Origin: Glebionis coronaria
Lineage: Eukaryota; Streptophyta; Magnoliopsida; Asterales; Asteraceae
DNA: 64,000 nucleotides
Reading direction: 5' to 3'
Assembly: GCA_025667525.1 (NCBI GenBank)
Contig: CM046878.1
Span: 401,319,275-401,383,274, forward strand
The translations under genes and the position numbers were made by a program. Of this stretch, positions 34,035-47,159 are shown in pieces. How positions within the stretch are numbered: position 1 is the first letter of the stretch; every line of letters begins with the position of its first letter. Under the pieces are notes generated by a model. It was not told the origin of the DNA, did no database searches, and worked only from the letters and a program-made list of their open reading frames with translations.

Positions 34035-34475
34035 ATCATTCCGACGCTACATTCCGACGGGCTCATTGTGATCGCAATAACCTTGAAGGTTTTACTTTGC
34101 GATCAAGTATTTTTTTTCCCCTTATTCCGATCATGATTGCGATCGCTCATTGCGATCTCACATTGCGACAGGTCTTAAGGTTATATTAAGACGAAACGCT
34201 GCCCAATTTTTGTTAGCAACTTTCCGACAGAAAACCTTGGATTCCGATAGCTTGATCTTAATTATTCCGATAGACTTAAACATTGCGACAGAATTACATT
34301 CCGACAGAAGTGTTTCCAGTATTCCGATAGCTTTGATTTCATACATTCCGATAGACTTGATCTTAATTATTCCGATACATGTTATTCAGATAGAATATTA
34401 CGATAGAAATTGTTCTCTAATATTCCGATGCTTAAATTGATATTCCGACAGCTTTCATTTTCTATTATTCCGATG
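34035..34475 (+). repeat. Array of about 20 ATTCCGATAG-type motifs in B2 5' LTR
   Basis: ATTCCGATAGA, ATTCCGACAGA and ATTGCGAT variants occur every 15-25 bp, in the same part of the LTR where B1 has ATTCCGGATCAAG. The 3' LTR repeats it at about 56215-56655. Confidence 0.8.
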
Positions 34476-34698
34476 GTTTGAGTTTTTAGTTTTATTAAGT
34501 TTTCTAGTAATTTTTAGTTTAATTTTAAAGCTTTAATTTTACTCAATGACATTTTCGTATTTGCTTTTAGTTTAAAATAGATAACCAAATCATTTATTTT
34601 TCCACCAAGAACGACTGAGTCGCACTAATTAACGGTAATCAATTCGAAAAGATCGGACGATAAACTCTTTTATAACTAAGTAAAATCTAGTTATCAAA

Positions 34699-34713
34699 TG
34701 GCGCCGCTGCCGG
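34699..34713 (+). promoter_or_regulatory. Primer binding site (tRNA-Asp type) of B2
   Basis: TGGCGCCGCTGCCGG, identical to the site in B1, 2 bp after the LTR. Confidence 0.82.
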
Positions 34714-34914
34714 CTCTTTTCGTTAAGATTAACGGTTTTAAGTGAGAGACGCGTTGGATTTTGGGATCCTTTCACTTTTGAACGTTATTTTTCTTGCCAA
34801 AAATTTTAAAAAAATCCATATAAATTAAAAATTTTCAAAAATCCAAAAAAATAGAAAAACATAAAAAACCAAAAATATTTCTTGTCTATTTTTCTCTTCC
34901 TTTTGTAGGTGTGT

Positions 34915-36777
34915 ATGCGTACTCGTGCTCGTAAGAAGAAAGCAGCTCAAGCCGAAGTCATTACTCCACCTATTGTCACTATGGACAATCAACCAATGAT
35001 CGAGCTTTTGCAACGTAGGGGGCAACACCGATGCTATTGTCATACCCGAGATTGGAGCCAACAACTTTGAGCTCAAATCCGGCTTTATTCAAATGGTCTC
35101 TGCTCAACCTTTCTTGGGGCGTTCGCTTGATGATCGTCATGACCATATAAAAAGGTTTCTTCAACTCACCAATACGGTTAAGTATAATGGGGTTTCACAA
35201 GAAGTGATTCGCTTGTAACTTTTTCCTTTCTCCTTAGAGGGACAAGCCCGGAATTGGCTTGATAAGGAACCGCCACAAAGTATTCTTACGTGGACGGATT
35301 TAGAGACCAAATTCATCAACTACTTTTTCCCACCCTCACGTACTACTGCTTTGCGGAATAAAATCATTACCTTTGAACAAAAGTACGCTGAGACATTTAG
35401 TGAATCTTGGGACCGTTTTAAGGAACTTTTAAGAAAGTGTCCACAACATGGTTTCACAAAAGTACATCAAATAAATACTTTTTACAATGGGTTAAGCATG
35501 AATGACCAAGATTCACTAAATAGTGCCTCGGGGGGTAACATTTTTGTTAAGTCTTCTAATGCCGCATGGGATATTATTGAGAATAAGTCTAGAGTGCAAA
35601 CCAAGAGTGTTCAGACTAATATGGCTAGTGCTAGTACTAGTGAGAACGACAAGAGAATTGATAAGCTTACTTCGCTTGTGGAATCGCTTGCTGTACAAAC
35701 CGCCAACATTGCCAAACAAATCAATGCCCAAGCTAATGTTTTGAGTCAATCATGTGAAATATGCGGGGGATCTCATTCATCAACTGATTGTCCTTCGACT
35801 CATGACAATCCGGAAAATGTGTATGCCGCCAACGGTAACTTTTCTACAGGAGGCTATCAAGCACGTCCTCAAGGTGACCGCAATTTGCTCAGTTATCGTT
35901 CAAACAACTTCCTTTCACCACCCGGTTTTCCACCTCAAAACCCAAACAACCTCAATCGCAACAATCAAAACCCACCACGAGCTCCAAATCAATATCAAAC
36001 CCAAAGAAACCCATATCCACCTCAAGGAAACAACCAAGTTTACCAACAACCCGCTTATCAACCACCTCCCTACCATGCTCTTCCTCCCACCCAACCCACC
36101 GCATTTCATCAAGACGTTGAAACTTACATGAGGACTAATGATGCAATAGTGCATAATCTTCAGCGGCAAATGGCCATCTTGAAAGGAGATATGGTGAAAC
36201 AAGGGAATGATCTTCGAGCCGATATGCGAAACTCTATGAGCAGTCAAACGAATGACGTAAGGGATATGATGGCTAGTTTTTTCCAAAGTAATCAAGCCTC
36301 TGGTTCGGGTTCTCTTCCGAGTAACACCGTTGCTAATCCAAGAGGGGAGATGAAAGCAATCACCACTCGCAATGGAAAAGGTTTAAAGGAACCCGAGTTT
36401 CCTACATCTACACCGGTGATTGTGACAAAGGAAAACGAGTCCCCTTCTCCAATTCCTCCAACTTCTATTCCTCTAATTCCTCCACCTTCTACTTCTTCCC
36501 CTCCACCACCCAAGTATGTGAGTGAGAATTCCATTCCAAAGCCTTCATCTTAACCCAATATACCTTATCCCTCAAGGTTGAGGAAAGAGAAATTGAATAA
36601 CAAGGATGATATTCAGGTTTCTAACTTTCTCAAAATGTTTAAACAACTGAATTTAAATATCTTTGCTGAGGCTCTCGCTCACATGCCGAAATATGATAAA
36701 ATGTTTAAAGATCTTCTCAGTGATAAGGAGAAACTTCTTGACATCGCTCAACCCAACTTAACGAGAATTGCTCTGCA
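34915..36777 (+). pseudogene. gag: Athila-like gag of B2, with frameshifts and stops
   Basis: It starts MRTRARKKK at 34915, after an acceptor-like 'cttccttttgtag'. A frameshift lies near 35015 and a TAA at 35216-35218. From 35351 a 400-codon open frame shows the Gag core (FSESWDRFKELLRKCPQHG, INTFYNGL) and the Cys/His stretch CEICGGSHSSTDC. A proline-rich linker follows and ends at TAA 36551-36553. The same frame continues 36578-36787 with EALAHMPKYDKMFKDLL, as in B1, then shifts near 36765 into the protease frame. The product packages element RNA. Confidence 0.82.
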
Positions 36778-39230
36778 GTGCTCTTAAGGAAATTACCCAC
36801 CAAACTTGGTGATCCGGGTCGTTTTCTCATTCCTTGCAACTTCCCCAGTGTAGAGAATTGTATGGCCCTAGCCGATCTAGGTGCTAGTATCAACTTAATG
36901 CCTCTAAGCGTTTGGAAACAATTGTCTCTACGCGAGCTAGTCCCCACACGAATGAAATTGGAATTAGCTAACCGTACGTTTGCTTATCCGGTGGGGATAG
37001 CCAAAGATGTCTTCGTCGGTGTCGACAAATTCACCTTTTCGGCGGATTTTGTTGTCGTTGACTACGAGATTTACCCCCGTGTTCCATTAATCGTTGCACG
37101 CCCATTCTTGAGGACCGGTCACACTCTCGTTGATGTAGCCGCGGGCGAATTAATCATGAGAGTTGGTGACGATAAAATCGTCTTCAACATGGGTAAACTT
37201 TCTAAGCAGCCTTCTGAAAACGAGAGCGTTAATTTCATTGATGTTCTTGATGAGGCTTGTGAAGAACATTTTAAATACGCTTGTAAAAGTGGTTCTTCTT
37301 CTCTACCCATTGTTGAGACTGTTGCCTCTATTGCTCCATCACTAACTCCATTTGGAGAAAGTGATTTTCTTTTGAAAGAATTTGAAGCAACTTTGGGGGA
37401 TGTGGATTTACAATATGACTCTTCTCCCTCCAATTGGGATGAAGACATTCGTACAATTGAGAAACTTCTCAATGAGGACCATGTTTCTCCACCATCTCCT
37501 AAGGATATCTCTATCGATGAACCGAATTTGACTACGCCTTCCATAAAAAATCCTCCGGATTTAGAGCTTAAGGATCTACCGTCTCATCTCGAATACGTGT
37601 TCCTTGAAGACAATAAGAAGTCACCCGTCATCATCGCTAAGTATTTGAAAGAAGACGAAAAATCTCGACTTATCGTCGTGCTGAAGAATCATAAGAAAGC
37701 GATTGCTTGGAAAATCTCCGATATTCGTGGAATTGATCCTCACTTTTGCACCCATAAAATTCTCATGGAGGACGATTTTAAACCCACTATTCAAAGCCAA
37801 AGAAGGGTGAATCCCAAGATCCATGACGTTATCAAAAAAGAGGTTATCAAACTTCTTGATGCGGGAATGATCTACCCTATCTCGGATTCACCATGGGTTA
37901 GTCCGGTCTATTGTGTGCCTAATAAAGGCGGAATCACCGTTGTGCCCAATGAACACAACGAGTTGATTCCTACTCTTCTCGTTACAGGGTGGAGAGTTTG
38001 TATAGACTATCGCAAACTCAATGATGCTACGAGAAAGGATCATTTTCCCCTTCCTTTCATGGACCAAATGCTTGAACGTCTAGTGGGTAATGACTATTAC
38101 TGCTTCTTAGACGGTTTCTCTGGGTATTTTCAAATTCCTATCGATCCTAAAGACCAAGAGAAAACCACATTCACTTGTCCTTATGGAACATTTGCTTACA
38201 AACGAATGCCTTTCGGCTTATGAAATGCTCCCGGGACTTTCCAAAGGTGTATGATGGCTATCTTCCATGACATGGTTGGAGAAACTATGGAAGTCTTCAT
38301 GGATGATTTCTCGGTCTATGGTGATTCTTTCTCTCATTGCCTTGCCAATTTGGAACGCATTCTTAAGCGGTGTGAAGACACTCGCCTTGTTCTAAATTGG
38401 GAAAATTGCCATTTCATGGTAAAAGAAGGCATTGTGCTTGGACATAAAATCTCAAAAGCCGGTCTTGAAGTGGACCGTGCTAAAGTGGATGTCATAGCCA
38501 AATTACCTCCACCTTCAACCGTGAAGGGTGTGAGAAGTTTCCTTGGTCATGCGGGCTTCTATCGTCGATTCATTCAAGATTTTTCTAAAATCGCTCGCCC
38601 GATGACCCACCTCTTGGAAAAAGATACTTCATTTATCTTTTCTAAATAGTATCTTGAATCTTTCAATCTTCTTAAGGACAAGCTAACTAAGGCACCGGTC
38701 TTGGTTACCCCTAACTGGAAGCTACCTTTTGAATTGATGTGTGATGCTAGCGATTTTACTATTGGAGCAGTTTTGGGCCAAAGCGTGAACAAACACTTCC
38801 AACCAATCCATTATGCTAGCAAGACAATGACGGGGGATCAATTGCATTATACCACTACCGAAAAAGAGCTTTTAGTTATAGTGTATGCTTTTGAGATATT
38901 TCGCCCCTATCTTGTTCTTTCCACCACCATTGTCTATACCGACCATTCCGCGTTGAAGTACTTGTTGACTAAGCAAGATTCTAAGCCAAGACTTCTTCGT
39001 TGGGTTTTGCTCCTTCAAGAATTTAAAATCGAAATTCGTGACAAAAAGGGAGCGGAAAACCCAGCCGCTGATCATCTAAGTAGACTTGAGGATCCTTATC
39101 AATGGGATCATCCGAATCAAGAGATCAATGACTCATTTCTTCTTGAGGCCTTAATGTCTATCAATTCTAATCTTGATGACACCCCGTGGTTTGTGGACAT
39201 TGCAAACTACTTAGCGGGTGGTATTCTCAT
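36778..39230 (+). pseudogene. pol: Protease, reverse transcriptase and RNase H of B2
   Basis: A 481-codon frame carries the protease (LADLGAS near 36870, then the LIVARPFLRTG block, where the family usually has G-R-P). An acidic linker follows, then the RT (GWRVCIDYRKLNDATRKDHFP, DGFSGYFQIP). TGA at 38221-38223 interrupts it. The same frame resumes with the active-site box VFMDDFSVYGDSF near 38300 and VKGVRSFLGHAGFYRRFI. TAG at 38647-38649 comes next, then RNase H from 38701 ([47 protein letters not shown]). The frame shifts near 39230. Both stops sit between conserved blocks. Confidence 0.88.
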
Positions 39231-40423
39231 CGAAGGGTTAACATCCCACAAAAGAATAAGTTCTTTAAAGATGTTAAGACTTACTTTTGGGATGACCCTT
39301 ATCTCTTCAAACAATGTGCTGATCTGATTATTCGTCGGTGTGTTGATGGACCCGCAGCTTTATACATTCTCGAAGCTTGCCATAAAGGACCCACCGGTGG
39401 TCACTTTGGTCCCAACTACACCGCGAAGAAAGTGTTTGACTTGGGATTCTATTGGCCCACCATTTATCGTGACGCTCACGAGATGGTTAAAAATTGTGAT
39501 GCTTGCCAACGCCAAGGCAATATCACACATAAAGATGAGATGCCTCAAAATTTCATACAAGAATGTGAAATCTTTGATGTATGGGGCATTGACTTTATGG
39601 GGCCATTTCCATCATCTAAAGAGAACAAGTACATCCTCGTAGCCGTTGACTACGTATCAAAATGGGTTGAAGCTAAGGCTCTCCCTACGAACGATGCGGG
39701 GTTCCTCGTGCTATAATCAGTGACCGCGAGACTCATTTTTGCAATGATCAATTTACTCGAGTCATGGCTAAGTACGGTGTAAATCACCGTCTTTCCACCG
39801 CTTATCATCCTCAAACAAATGGTCAAGCCGAGATATCTAACCGTGGAATGAAAATTCTCGAGCGTACTGTGGGAGAGCATCGTGCGTCGTGGGCTGATAA
39901 GTTAGATGATGCTTTGTGGGCTTTCCGAACCGCTTATAAGACCCCGATTGGTTGTACACCTTATCGTCTTGTGTACGGGAAAGCATGCCACCTCCCTATC
40001 GAGCTAGAACATAAGGCATACTGGGCCTTGAAGTGGGCTAACTTCGACATCAACAAAGCCGACAATCTTCGGAAGATTCAACTCAACGAGCTCAACGAAC
40101 TAAGGAATGAAGCTTATGAGAACTCATTGATCTACAAGGAGAAGACCAAGATCACCCATGATTCACGGATTAAGAACCGAGAGTTCCACGTTGGTGATCA
40201 AATTTTACTCTTTAACTCTCGGTTGAAGATCTTCTGGGGCAAGCTTAAGAGCCTTTGGTCTGGTCCATTCACCGTCGCCAAAGTCTTCCCATATGGCACC
40301 ATTGAGCTTTCTCACCCAAATGGTCCTAATTTTAAAGTGAATGGACAGCGTGTGAAGCCGTACTTTGGTGAGGACATCTCTCATGAGATGATTCCATCCC
40401 TCACCATGTTTCCCTTGAATTAG
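39186..40423 (+). pseudogene. pol: Integrase of B2
   Basis: The zinc-binding region ([18 protein letters not shown] ... CDACQRQG) is followed by the core. The first Asp is in [10 protein letters not shown] near 39590. After [10 protein letters not shown] the frame breaks near 39700 with apparent loss of about 30 bases. The second frame (39764-40423) has [18 protein letters not shown] with the catalytic Glu near 39830. The second Asp lies in an out-of-frame stretch near 39720. The end ([13 protein letters not shown]) is the usual Athila integrase tail, with no chromodomain. TAG at 40421-40423 ends it. Confidence 0.85.
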
Positions 40424-40676
40424 TTCTGGGTCGAGTCAGGCTTGTGACTCGGTTAACAAAAACAAGTGCTTCTCGGGAGGCAACCCGTTGATCTATCCTT
40501 TACCGTTTTCATAATAAGTGTAGGGGGAGCCCCGTATGTGTTTGTTGTCTTGCTTCTTATAATGTGCAGGGATTAAAGCTTCAAATATCCATTCTCGATG
40601 ACTTTTGACGAACCGTGATCCCGTGTTCCTGTCTTCTCGGTTCTATCCTAAACTATCGTGATTCAATATTTCATAT
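40424..40676 (+). other. Start of the 3' non-coding region of B2, interrupted by D
   Basis: It corresponds by eye to 6570-6830 of B1 ('ggtcgagtcaggct', 'gggaggcaaccc', 'taagtgtagggggagcc'). The hairpin CGGG-AGGCAA-CCCG is at 40474-40487. Target sequence catat (40672-40676) is the left TSD of D. Confidence 0.7.
40672..40676. repeat. Target-site duplication of D, left copy (catat)
   Basis: catat recurs at 53373-53377 after the second LTR of D. Confidence 0.92.
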
Positions 40677-43600
40677 TGTCACACTCCCAAAATATCAGAG
40701 TATAATGGCGACAAGGGAGTGGTGACGTCATGATTATCATACACACACAGTTACAAAGAACGACCTCTAAATGAGACGTTCGGAAAATAGATCACTTGTA
40801 ATTGATAAAATAAATAGTTTTAACATAGTGCGGAAGCATAAAACTGGTCACAGTTACAAAACATAGTTTTCCAAATAGTACAAATGATCTTTGTTTCAAT
40901 AAAAATGACGGCACGCATGAGACTTCACTTAGCATCTTCCTTCTTAATACCTGAGAAAAACATTGCTAAAGCGTCAACATAAAGTTGGTGAGTTCATAGG
41001 TTTAGTTAATTTGAATTGTTTAATGAACCACAAGATTTTCCCAAAAGTGATGACAATATAACAAATACAAAGTCATCCTAAAAGTATTTATTACAGTCTA
41101 AGCTCGTGACACCGAAGCATTAACAACACCGGTAGTATAATCATATAATTGTAGCTCAACTGGATGCCTAAACCCACGACATCCTATCTCAGACTCAAAT
41201 GAAACTGTGCCCGCTTGTCCCCTTGTTGGACAAGACAGACAGGGACGTCAATCCCGATAGATCTATCCATAACATTCGCGCTTACACAAAGTAATTAACG
41301 GTTCACGATTCACGGGCCAAAGCAACTGGGTTTTTAGTGGGACTTAGACTAATATATAAATCAGTAAATGCACTTGTGTTCATACGTTAAATCAAGCAAT
41401 GTCTCACCCCAAAAAGCAGTAAAACTAGTTAAACATGGGTCTATAAACTCACCTCGTAATTCAGCAAAATGACGAAGATAAAGGTAGCTCGAGTGTACGG
41501 TTACGCTAGCCGCGACCTATTTAATTATAAGGATCGTGTTACGACATTAAAGATTATACTAGTAAAAAGACACGACACCCTAGTTGTGCTTGACAATACT
41601 TTTCGTTTACGGAAAAACACGATACATAAAGTCGGTTATTAAACAATTGAGATTTACGGGCTAAATAATACCTTTAAGTTAACAAATTTCGTTTTGGGCC
41701 TTTAATAACCCAATACACCAAAACTGGCCCATCAATACCCAACATACCCACCCCATGGTCCGGCCCAAAGGTTATTTAACCCGGCCTGGCCCCAGGCGAT
41801 ACAAACAAGGGAGGAAAAAGGGTTAATACGTGTTTTGTAACTCACATAAATAAAAAACACTCAGTCAATCTCTCTCTCTTCTCTCGAAAACACTCCCACC
41901 GCCCCAATTCTCTCTCTCTCTAAAAATGGATCGGATCTCAACTCTCCCATGGCGAAGATGGTTTTCAGATTAATACATAAATCATTTGTGATGGTTTATG
42001 GTGGTTAAACTCGCGTGGGATGTGGGGTTTCATCCCCACATCAAACCGATTCGGTTTTCGAGGTGTTTTTCCCCAGGGGTTTAAGTTATTGCTTCATCAT
42101 TCAAAGATAAGTTTTCATCCCTCTTTTTCTTTTAATAAAATGGTCTATTGATTTTCGTTTATAAACGATTTGTGGCTTTAAATCATTCGTATGAACAAGC
42201 TGTGATTAAGGACTCTCGAATTTAATAAGAAACGAATTAGGGTTTCGAAAATAATTGGGGGTTATTCCAAATCTCATGTTTAAATACAATTAATTAACGT
42301 TTTCTATCATAAAAACATGTTAATTTCAACATATAACCAATTTTGTAAAAATTAGGGTTTCGGTCAAATTTGGGGGTTTATTCATACCTTGGTTCCAATT
42401 AAATTAATTAATTAATTCGGGTTTGGATTGGGTTTAATTAGGGTTTTAATTAATAAAATGAAATTAGGGTTTATATAAATTGGGGGTTTTTGTACACGGT
42501 TGATTATTTGAAGATAAATAATGTTTTTGGAATATATAAAGTATTAATTTCGTGATTAAAAAGGTTTACAATTTTTAGGGTTTCGAATTAAAAAGGGGTT
42601 TTATACCCGCGGCTTATTTGAGGGTTTGGTGATGTTTCTGTAAAATGAAATAGTTAAAATCTTGGGTTATGGTTACTTTGAGTGGTAAAGGTTTCGGCAG
42701 AAACAAGGACCTTGGTTTGGTCTTGGTTTGGTTCTCGGTTTGGTCTCGGTTTGGGTCTCGGTTTGGGTCTCGGTTTGGGTCTCGGTTTGGTTGTGACAGG
42801 AATAACGTAAAAGATATGGTAATACGGTCTCGGTTTGTTCTTGACAGAAAATAATGGGGTTATGGTCAAGTTCAAGTAAAAATGCTATGATTTACCTTTA
42901 CAGTTTTGATTAAAATAGAACCGTAACAAAGACTAACACATTCGTTTTATTTTTGCAGGTTTGGTTACAATGACGAGCACAACTAGGATTTGTACAGAAA
43001 AAATGAAGAGGTGATTAAAAGACTCACAATGGATGTTTTGTTTCGGTTTGCAGGTGTGGACGAGAAAGGATGGATCGGCTCTGACACTACTCTTCACTTT
43101 CACCCAGGATTTGTGTTTAAAACTTGTCCAGGAACAATTTTTGTAATATTTGGACTGTGAATATTGTTTGTGTTATGTTTGGACATTGGATAAAGTTTGG
43201 ACTGTATTTAACTTGTATTATTAGTTTAGGGTTAGACTCAAACTGAAATTGGTATGCTTGTGATGTACCCATTTTGGGTAAACTTGGCATGTGTGCTGGA
43301 TTGTAGTGTTTAGTGGGTGAATAAACAATGTGATCAAGTCATGACTGAGTATTGACTCTTGTTAAACAAGTTTTTGAAATAAAAGTAAATAAGAGTTCAC
43401 AATTTAAATTCTTGTACATGTTGCACTAATATACCATTCGGCCCAGGTTTGTCGAGTGTCTAAGTCTTAGACGCGAAAACTTAATAGGCACGATTCGATA
43501 ACAAATCGACACACGATCTAAATCAAGGACGAATATGCGTGACCTCGAGGGGTTCAGCAAGTAATTCAAATAGACACACGGCAATGCATAATACGTTTAA

Positions 43601-43789
43601 TAACTTCGTGCGTTTCATTCATAAATTAATAGACACGAAAAACTCGAGTTGTTACATTCGCTCTCCCTAAAAAGGGCTTTGTCCGCAAAGCAAAGTAAAT
43701 AACACATTTATATCGACAACTCATCGGTAAATAATTAAGGTACTCCACTATATGAAGAATTTTAAGATGGAAATTTGACGGATGTCACA
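40677..43789 (-). repeat. 3' LTR of chromovirus D
   Basis: It is 3113 bp and collinear with 50259-53372. It contains a 12-bp tandem repeat (ggtttgggtctc units, about 42711-42793). On the plus strand it has a CT-rich leader-like stretch (41865-41920). Confidence 0.93.
42711..42793. repeat. 12-bp tandem repeat (tctcggtttggg) in D LTR
   Basis: About six imperfect units of tctcggtttggg and variants. The same array is in the other LTR at about 52294-52376. Open frames through it (Phe-Gly-Ser-Arg or Lys-Pro-Arg-Pro repeats) are by-products. Confidence 0.85.
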
Positions 43790-43800
43790 GTATTCCCATG
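43790..43800 (-). promoter_or_regulatory. Probable polypurine tract of D
   Basis: On the minus strand 'catgggaatac' abuts the 3' LTR start (TGTGACATCC). It is short and interrupted by pyrimidines, so the call is tentative. Confidence 0.4.
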
Positions 43801-43822
43801 TTTTAGAGATTTCGTCACGAAA

Positions 43823-45289
43823 TCAAGACGTTGTTGTAGTAGGATGATTAGCGAAAAGATGAGGATACTTGCTCTTGAATTGGTCTTCACGTTCCCACGT
43901 GTATTCTGGACCTCTACGCGCATTCCAACGGATTTTTACAATAGGTATACGACTTTGCTTGAGCTGTTTGACTTGACGGTCCATAACTTCTACCGGTTCC
44001 TCTACAAAGTTGAGTTTGTCATCGAGTTGAATTTCTTCTAAAGGAATAACGAGTGTCTCGTCGGCTAAACATTTCTTCAGATTGCAAATGTGGAACACAT
44101 TATGCACTCGGCTAAGTTCTTGGGGTTACTCCAAACGATAGGCTACGGGGCCAATCCTTTCTATAATCTCGAAGGGTCTAATGTAACGAGGATTCAACTT
44201 TCCACGCTTTCCAAAGCGAATCACACCCTTCTAAGGTGAGACCTTCAACATGACTCTATCGCCAACCTCAAACTCAAGGGGTTTGCATCTCATGTCAGCA
44301 TAACTCTTTTGTCGATCTCTTGCGGCTTGCATACGGCTCTTGATCTTAAAGATATTCTCAGTAGTCTCGTGTATGATCTCGGGTCCAGTGAGTTGTGCTT
44401 CACCAACCTCTGCCCAACACACGGGTGAACGACACTTTCTACCATACAGTGCTTCGAACGGTGCTGCCTTAATGCTAGTGTGATAACTATTGTTGTATGA
44501 GAACTCCACCAGAGGTAGGTGTCTATCCCATCTATTTCCGAAGTCAATCACACAAGCTCTCAGCATATCTTCTAAGGTTTGAATGGTCCTTTCACTTTGA
44601 CCGTCAGTTTGGGGATGGTACGCAGTGCTCATATCCAACTGCGTTCCCAATGCCTTCTGCAGCGACTTCCAGAACTGCGAAGTAAATCGGCTGTCTCGGT
44701 CGGAGATTATAGACACAGGCACACCATGCCTCGTGACTACTTCCTCCAAGTATGTTCTTGCTAACTTATCCATTCCATCGGTCTCCTTGATTGGTATGAA
44801 ATGAGCCGATTTGGTGAGTCGGTCGACGATTACCCAAATGGTGTCAAATCCGGCTGAGGTTTTAGGTAGCTTGGTAATGAAATCCATAGTGATCCTTTCC
44901 CACTTCCATTCTGGCAGTTCGGGTTGGACCAACAATCCTGATGGTTTCATATGTTCGGCCTTGACCTTGGCACAAGTCAAGCACTTGCTAACGTATGTAG
45001 CAATGTCTGCCTTCATGTTCGGCCACCAATACAACATCTTCAGATCATGATACATTTTGTCAGATCCCGGATGTATGGAGTATTTTGACTTATGCGACTC
45101 ATGCATAATCAAAGATCGTAGGTCACCATGGCACGGTAACCAACTCCTATTATCAAGGCATAACGTTCCATCCGAGCGAGCTTCTAACTTCTTTATCATG
45201 CCTTCAACATCTTCAGTCTTGAGAATTTCTTCCTCGACTGCCTCTTTCTGAGCCTTGAGAATTAGGGATGGAAGGTCTAAGTCAATGGT
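43823..45289 (-). pseudogene. pol: Integrase with C-terminal chromodomain of D
   Basis: This is the C-terminal part of the single gag-pol frame. The HHCC zinc region ([13 protein letters not shown] ... CLTCAKVK, about 45110-44960) is followed by the core. Catalytic residues are in [10 protein letters not shown] (about 44888), ISDRDSRF (about 44705) and [10 protein letters not shown] (about 44595). TAG at 44231-44233 and TAA at 44126-44128 then interrupt the tail. The last 95 codons (VMDRQVKQLKQSRIPIVKIRW, GPEYTWEREDQFKSKYPHLF) match the chromodomain tail of plant chromoviruses, which targets integration to modified histones. The stops would remove it. Confidence 0.9.
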
Positions 45290-47159
45290 CATCACCAAGG
45301 CCTTCACCCTAAGAACTCTCTCCTTTCGACTCAAAGCGTCGGCCACGACATTTGCCTTGCCCGGGTGGTAACGGATCTCGCAATCGTAATCACTGAGCAA
45401 CTCTAGCCAACGTCGTTGTCTCATGTTGAGTTCCTTTTGATTCAAAATGTGTTGTAGACTCTTATGATCAGTGAATACAACACACTTAGTACCATAAAGG
45501 TAGTGTCTCCAAATCTTCAGGGCAAACACCACTGCTCCCAACTCTAGGTCATGGGTAGTGTAGTTCTTCTCGTGCACTTTTAGTTGTCTTGATGCGTAAG
45601 CTATGACCTTAGTCCTTTGAATCAGTACCGCACCTAACCCTTTTATGGATGCATCACAATACACCACAAAGTCTTCATTACCCTCGGGTAGGGCTAGTAT
45701 AGGTGCTTCACGCAACATCTGCTTCAATGTCTGGAATGCCAAATCTTGATCCTCTTTCCACTCAAATTTCTTGTCTTTTTGAGTCAACTCCGTCATTGGT
45801 TTAGCTATCTTGGAGAAACCTTCAATGAATCTCCTATAGTAACCAGCAAGACCTAAGAATTGGCGTATCTCCGTGGGTGTTGTTGGAGTCGCCCAATCTT
45901 TTACGGCCTCGATCTTAGCAGGATCAACGTGAATACCACTGCTATCGATTACATGCCCAAGGAATTGCACCGTGTTTATCCAAAACTCACATTTGGAAAA
46001 CTTTGCATATAACTTCTCCTTCCTTAGCAGCTCTAGTATGGTCTTCAAATGTTCCTTGTGTTCTTCTTCATTACGAGAATAGATGAGAATATCATCGATA
46101 AATACAATCACAAACTTGTCCAAGTATGGTTTGCAAACTCGGTTCATGAGATCCATGAATACCGCAGGCGCGTTTGTCAAACCGAAAGGCATAACTTGGA
46201 ACTCGTAGTGTCCGTACCGGGTTCTAAAAGCCGTCTTATGAACGTCTTCCTCTCTAACCCTTAGTTTATGATATCCTGACCTTACATCGATCTTCGAGTA
46301 TATGCTAGATCCTTGCAATTGGTCGAAAAGATCGTCAATTCTTGGCAATGGGTAACGGTTCTTTATCGTCAGCTTATTCAATTCTCGGTAATCGATACAA
46401 ATCCTAAAGGATCCATCTTTCTTTTTGACAAATAAGACCGGTGCTCCCCAAGGTGAGGAACTTGGTCTAATGAAACCTTTGTCAGAAAGTTCCTTTATTT
46501 GTTCAGCTAACTCTGTCATCTCGGCCGGTGCTAAGCGGTATGGGGCTCTAGCAACAGGCGCGGCTCCTGGTGTAAGCTCGATGTGAAACTCCACTTGCCG
46601 TGCTGGTGGTAATCCTGGTAAGTCTTCTGGGAATACGTCTGGAAAGTCTCTAACGATCGGTACGTCTTCCACTTTCTTTTCATGATCTTCTTCTCCTTCC
46701 TTTTGTGTTATTTGAACCAAGAATACTGGACATCCCTTCTCAATGTATCTTTGGGTTCTAATACATGAGATGACTTCCAGTCTTGATCCATTCTTCACTC
46801 CACTTCTTTCGCCTTGTATGATTAGTACATCGTTTCCATAAGGAACACGTACGCACTTCTCATGACATACAATTTCCGCGTGATGCTTCGACATCCAATC
46901 CATTCCAATGATGACGTCAAAACTTCCTAATTCTATGGGGAGTAAGTCGATACTGAACGAACGATCTTGTAACCTTATACTACATCCTTTCAGAATAGCG
47001 TCGGTGGTTACTGACTTCCCATCGGCTAATTCTACATTATACTTAACGTCTAACGCAGTAGGGGTAATATTTAGGCGTTCACTAAATACAGATGACACAA
47101 AACTCCTATCCGCACCAGAATCAAATAGTACTGAAGCATAGTTGTTATTGACTAGAAAC
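45290..47159 (-). pseudogene. pol: Protease, reverse transcriptase and RNase H of D (uninterrupted, part of a broken polyprotein)
   Basis: In order on the minus strand: protease ([13 protein letters not shown] near 47120), linker, RT with [46 protein letters not shown] and the active site [16 protein letters not shown] (near 46095). RNase H follows with [41 protein letters not shown] and [11 protein letters not shown] (ending near 45315). No stop occurs in this 1.87-kb part and all expected catalytic blocks are present. The damage lies only in gag (47963) and the integrase tail. Confidence 0.92.

Larger units (their letters stand above)
33012..34696 (+). repeat. 5' LTR of Athila-like B2
   Basis: It runs from TAATAAGTGTG to GTTATCA. 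TATA is at 33450-33457, followed at once by a perfect 10-bp hairpin (33459-33468 with 33472-33481, loop ACA). A lysine-rich frame (33142-33477) resembles the one in the B1 LTR. About 20 ATTCCGATAG/ATTCCGACAG/ATTGCGATCG motifs lie at 34035-34475. Confidence 0.9.

Noticed and set aside
42654..42875. Lys-Pro-Arg-Pro repeat frame in the LTR of D
   Set aside because: It comes from the 12-bp tandem repeat and occurs in both LTRs. No start context or other evidence for translation.
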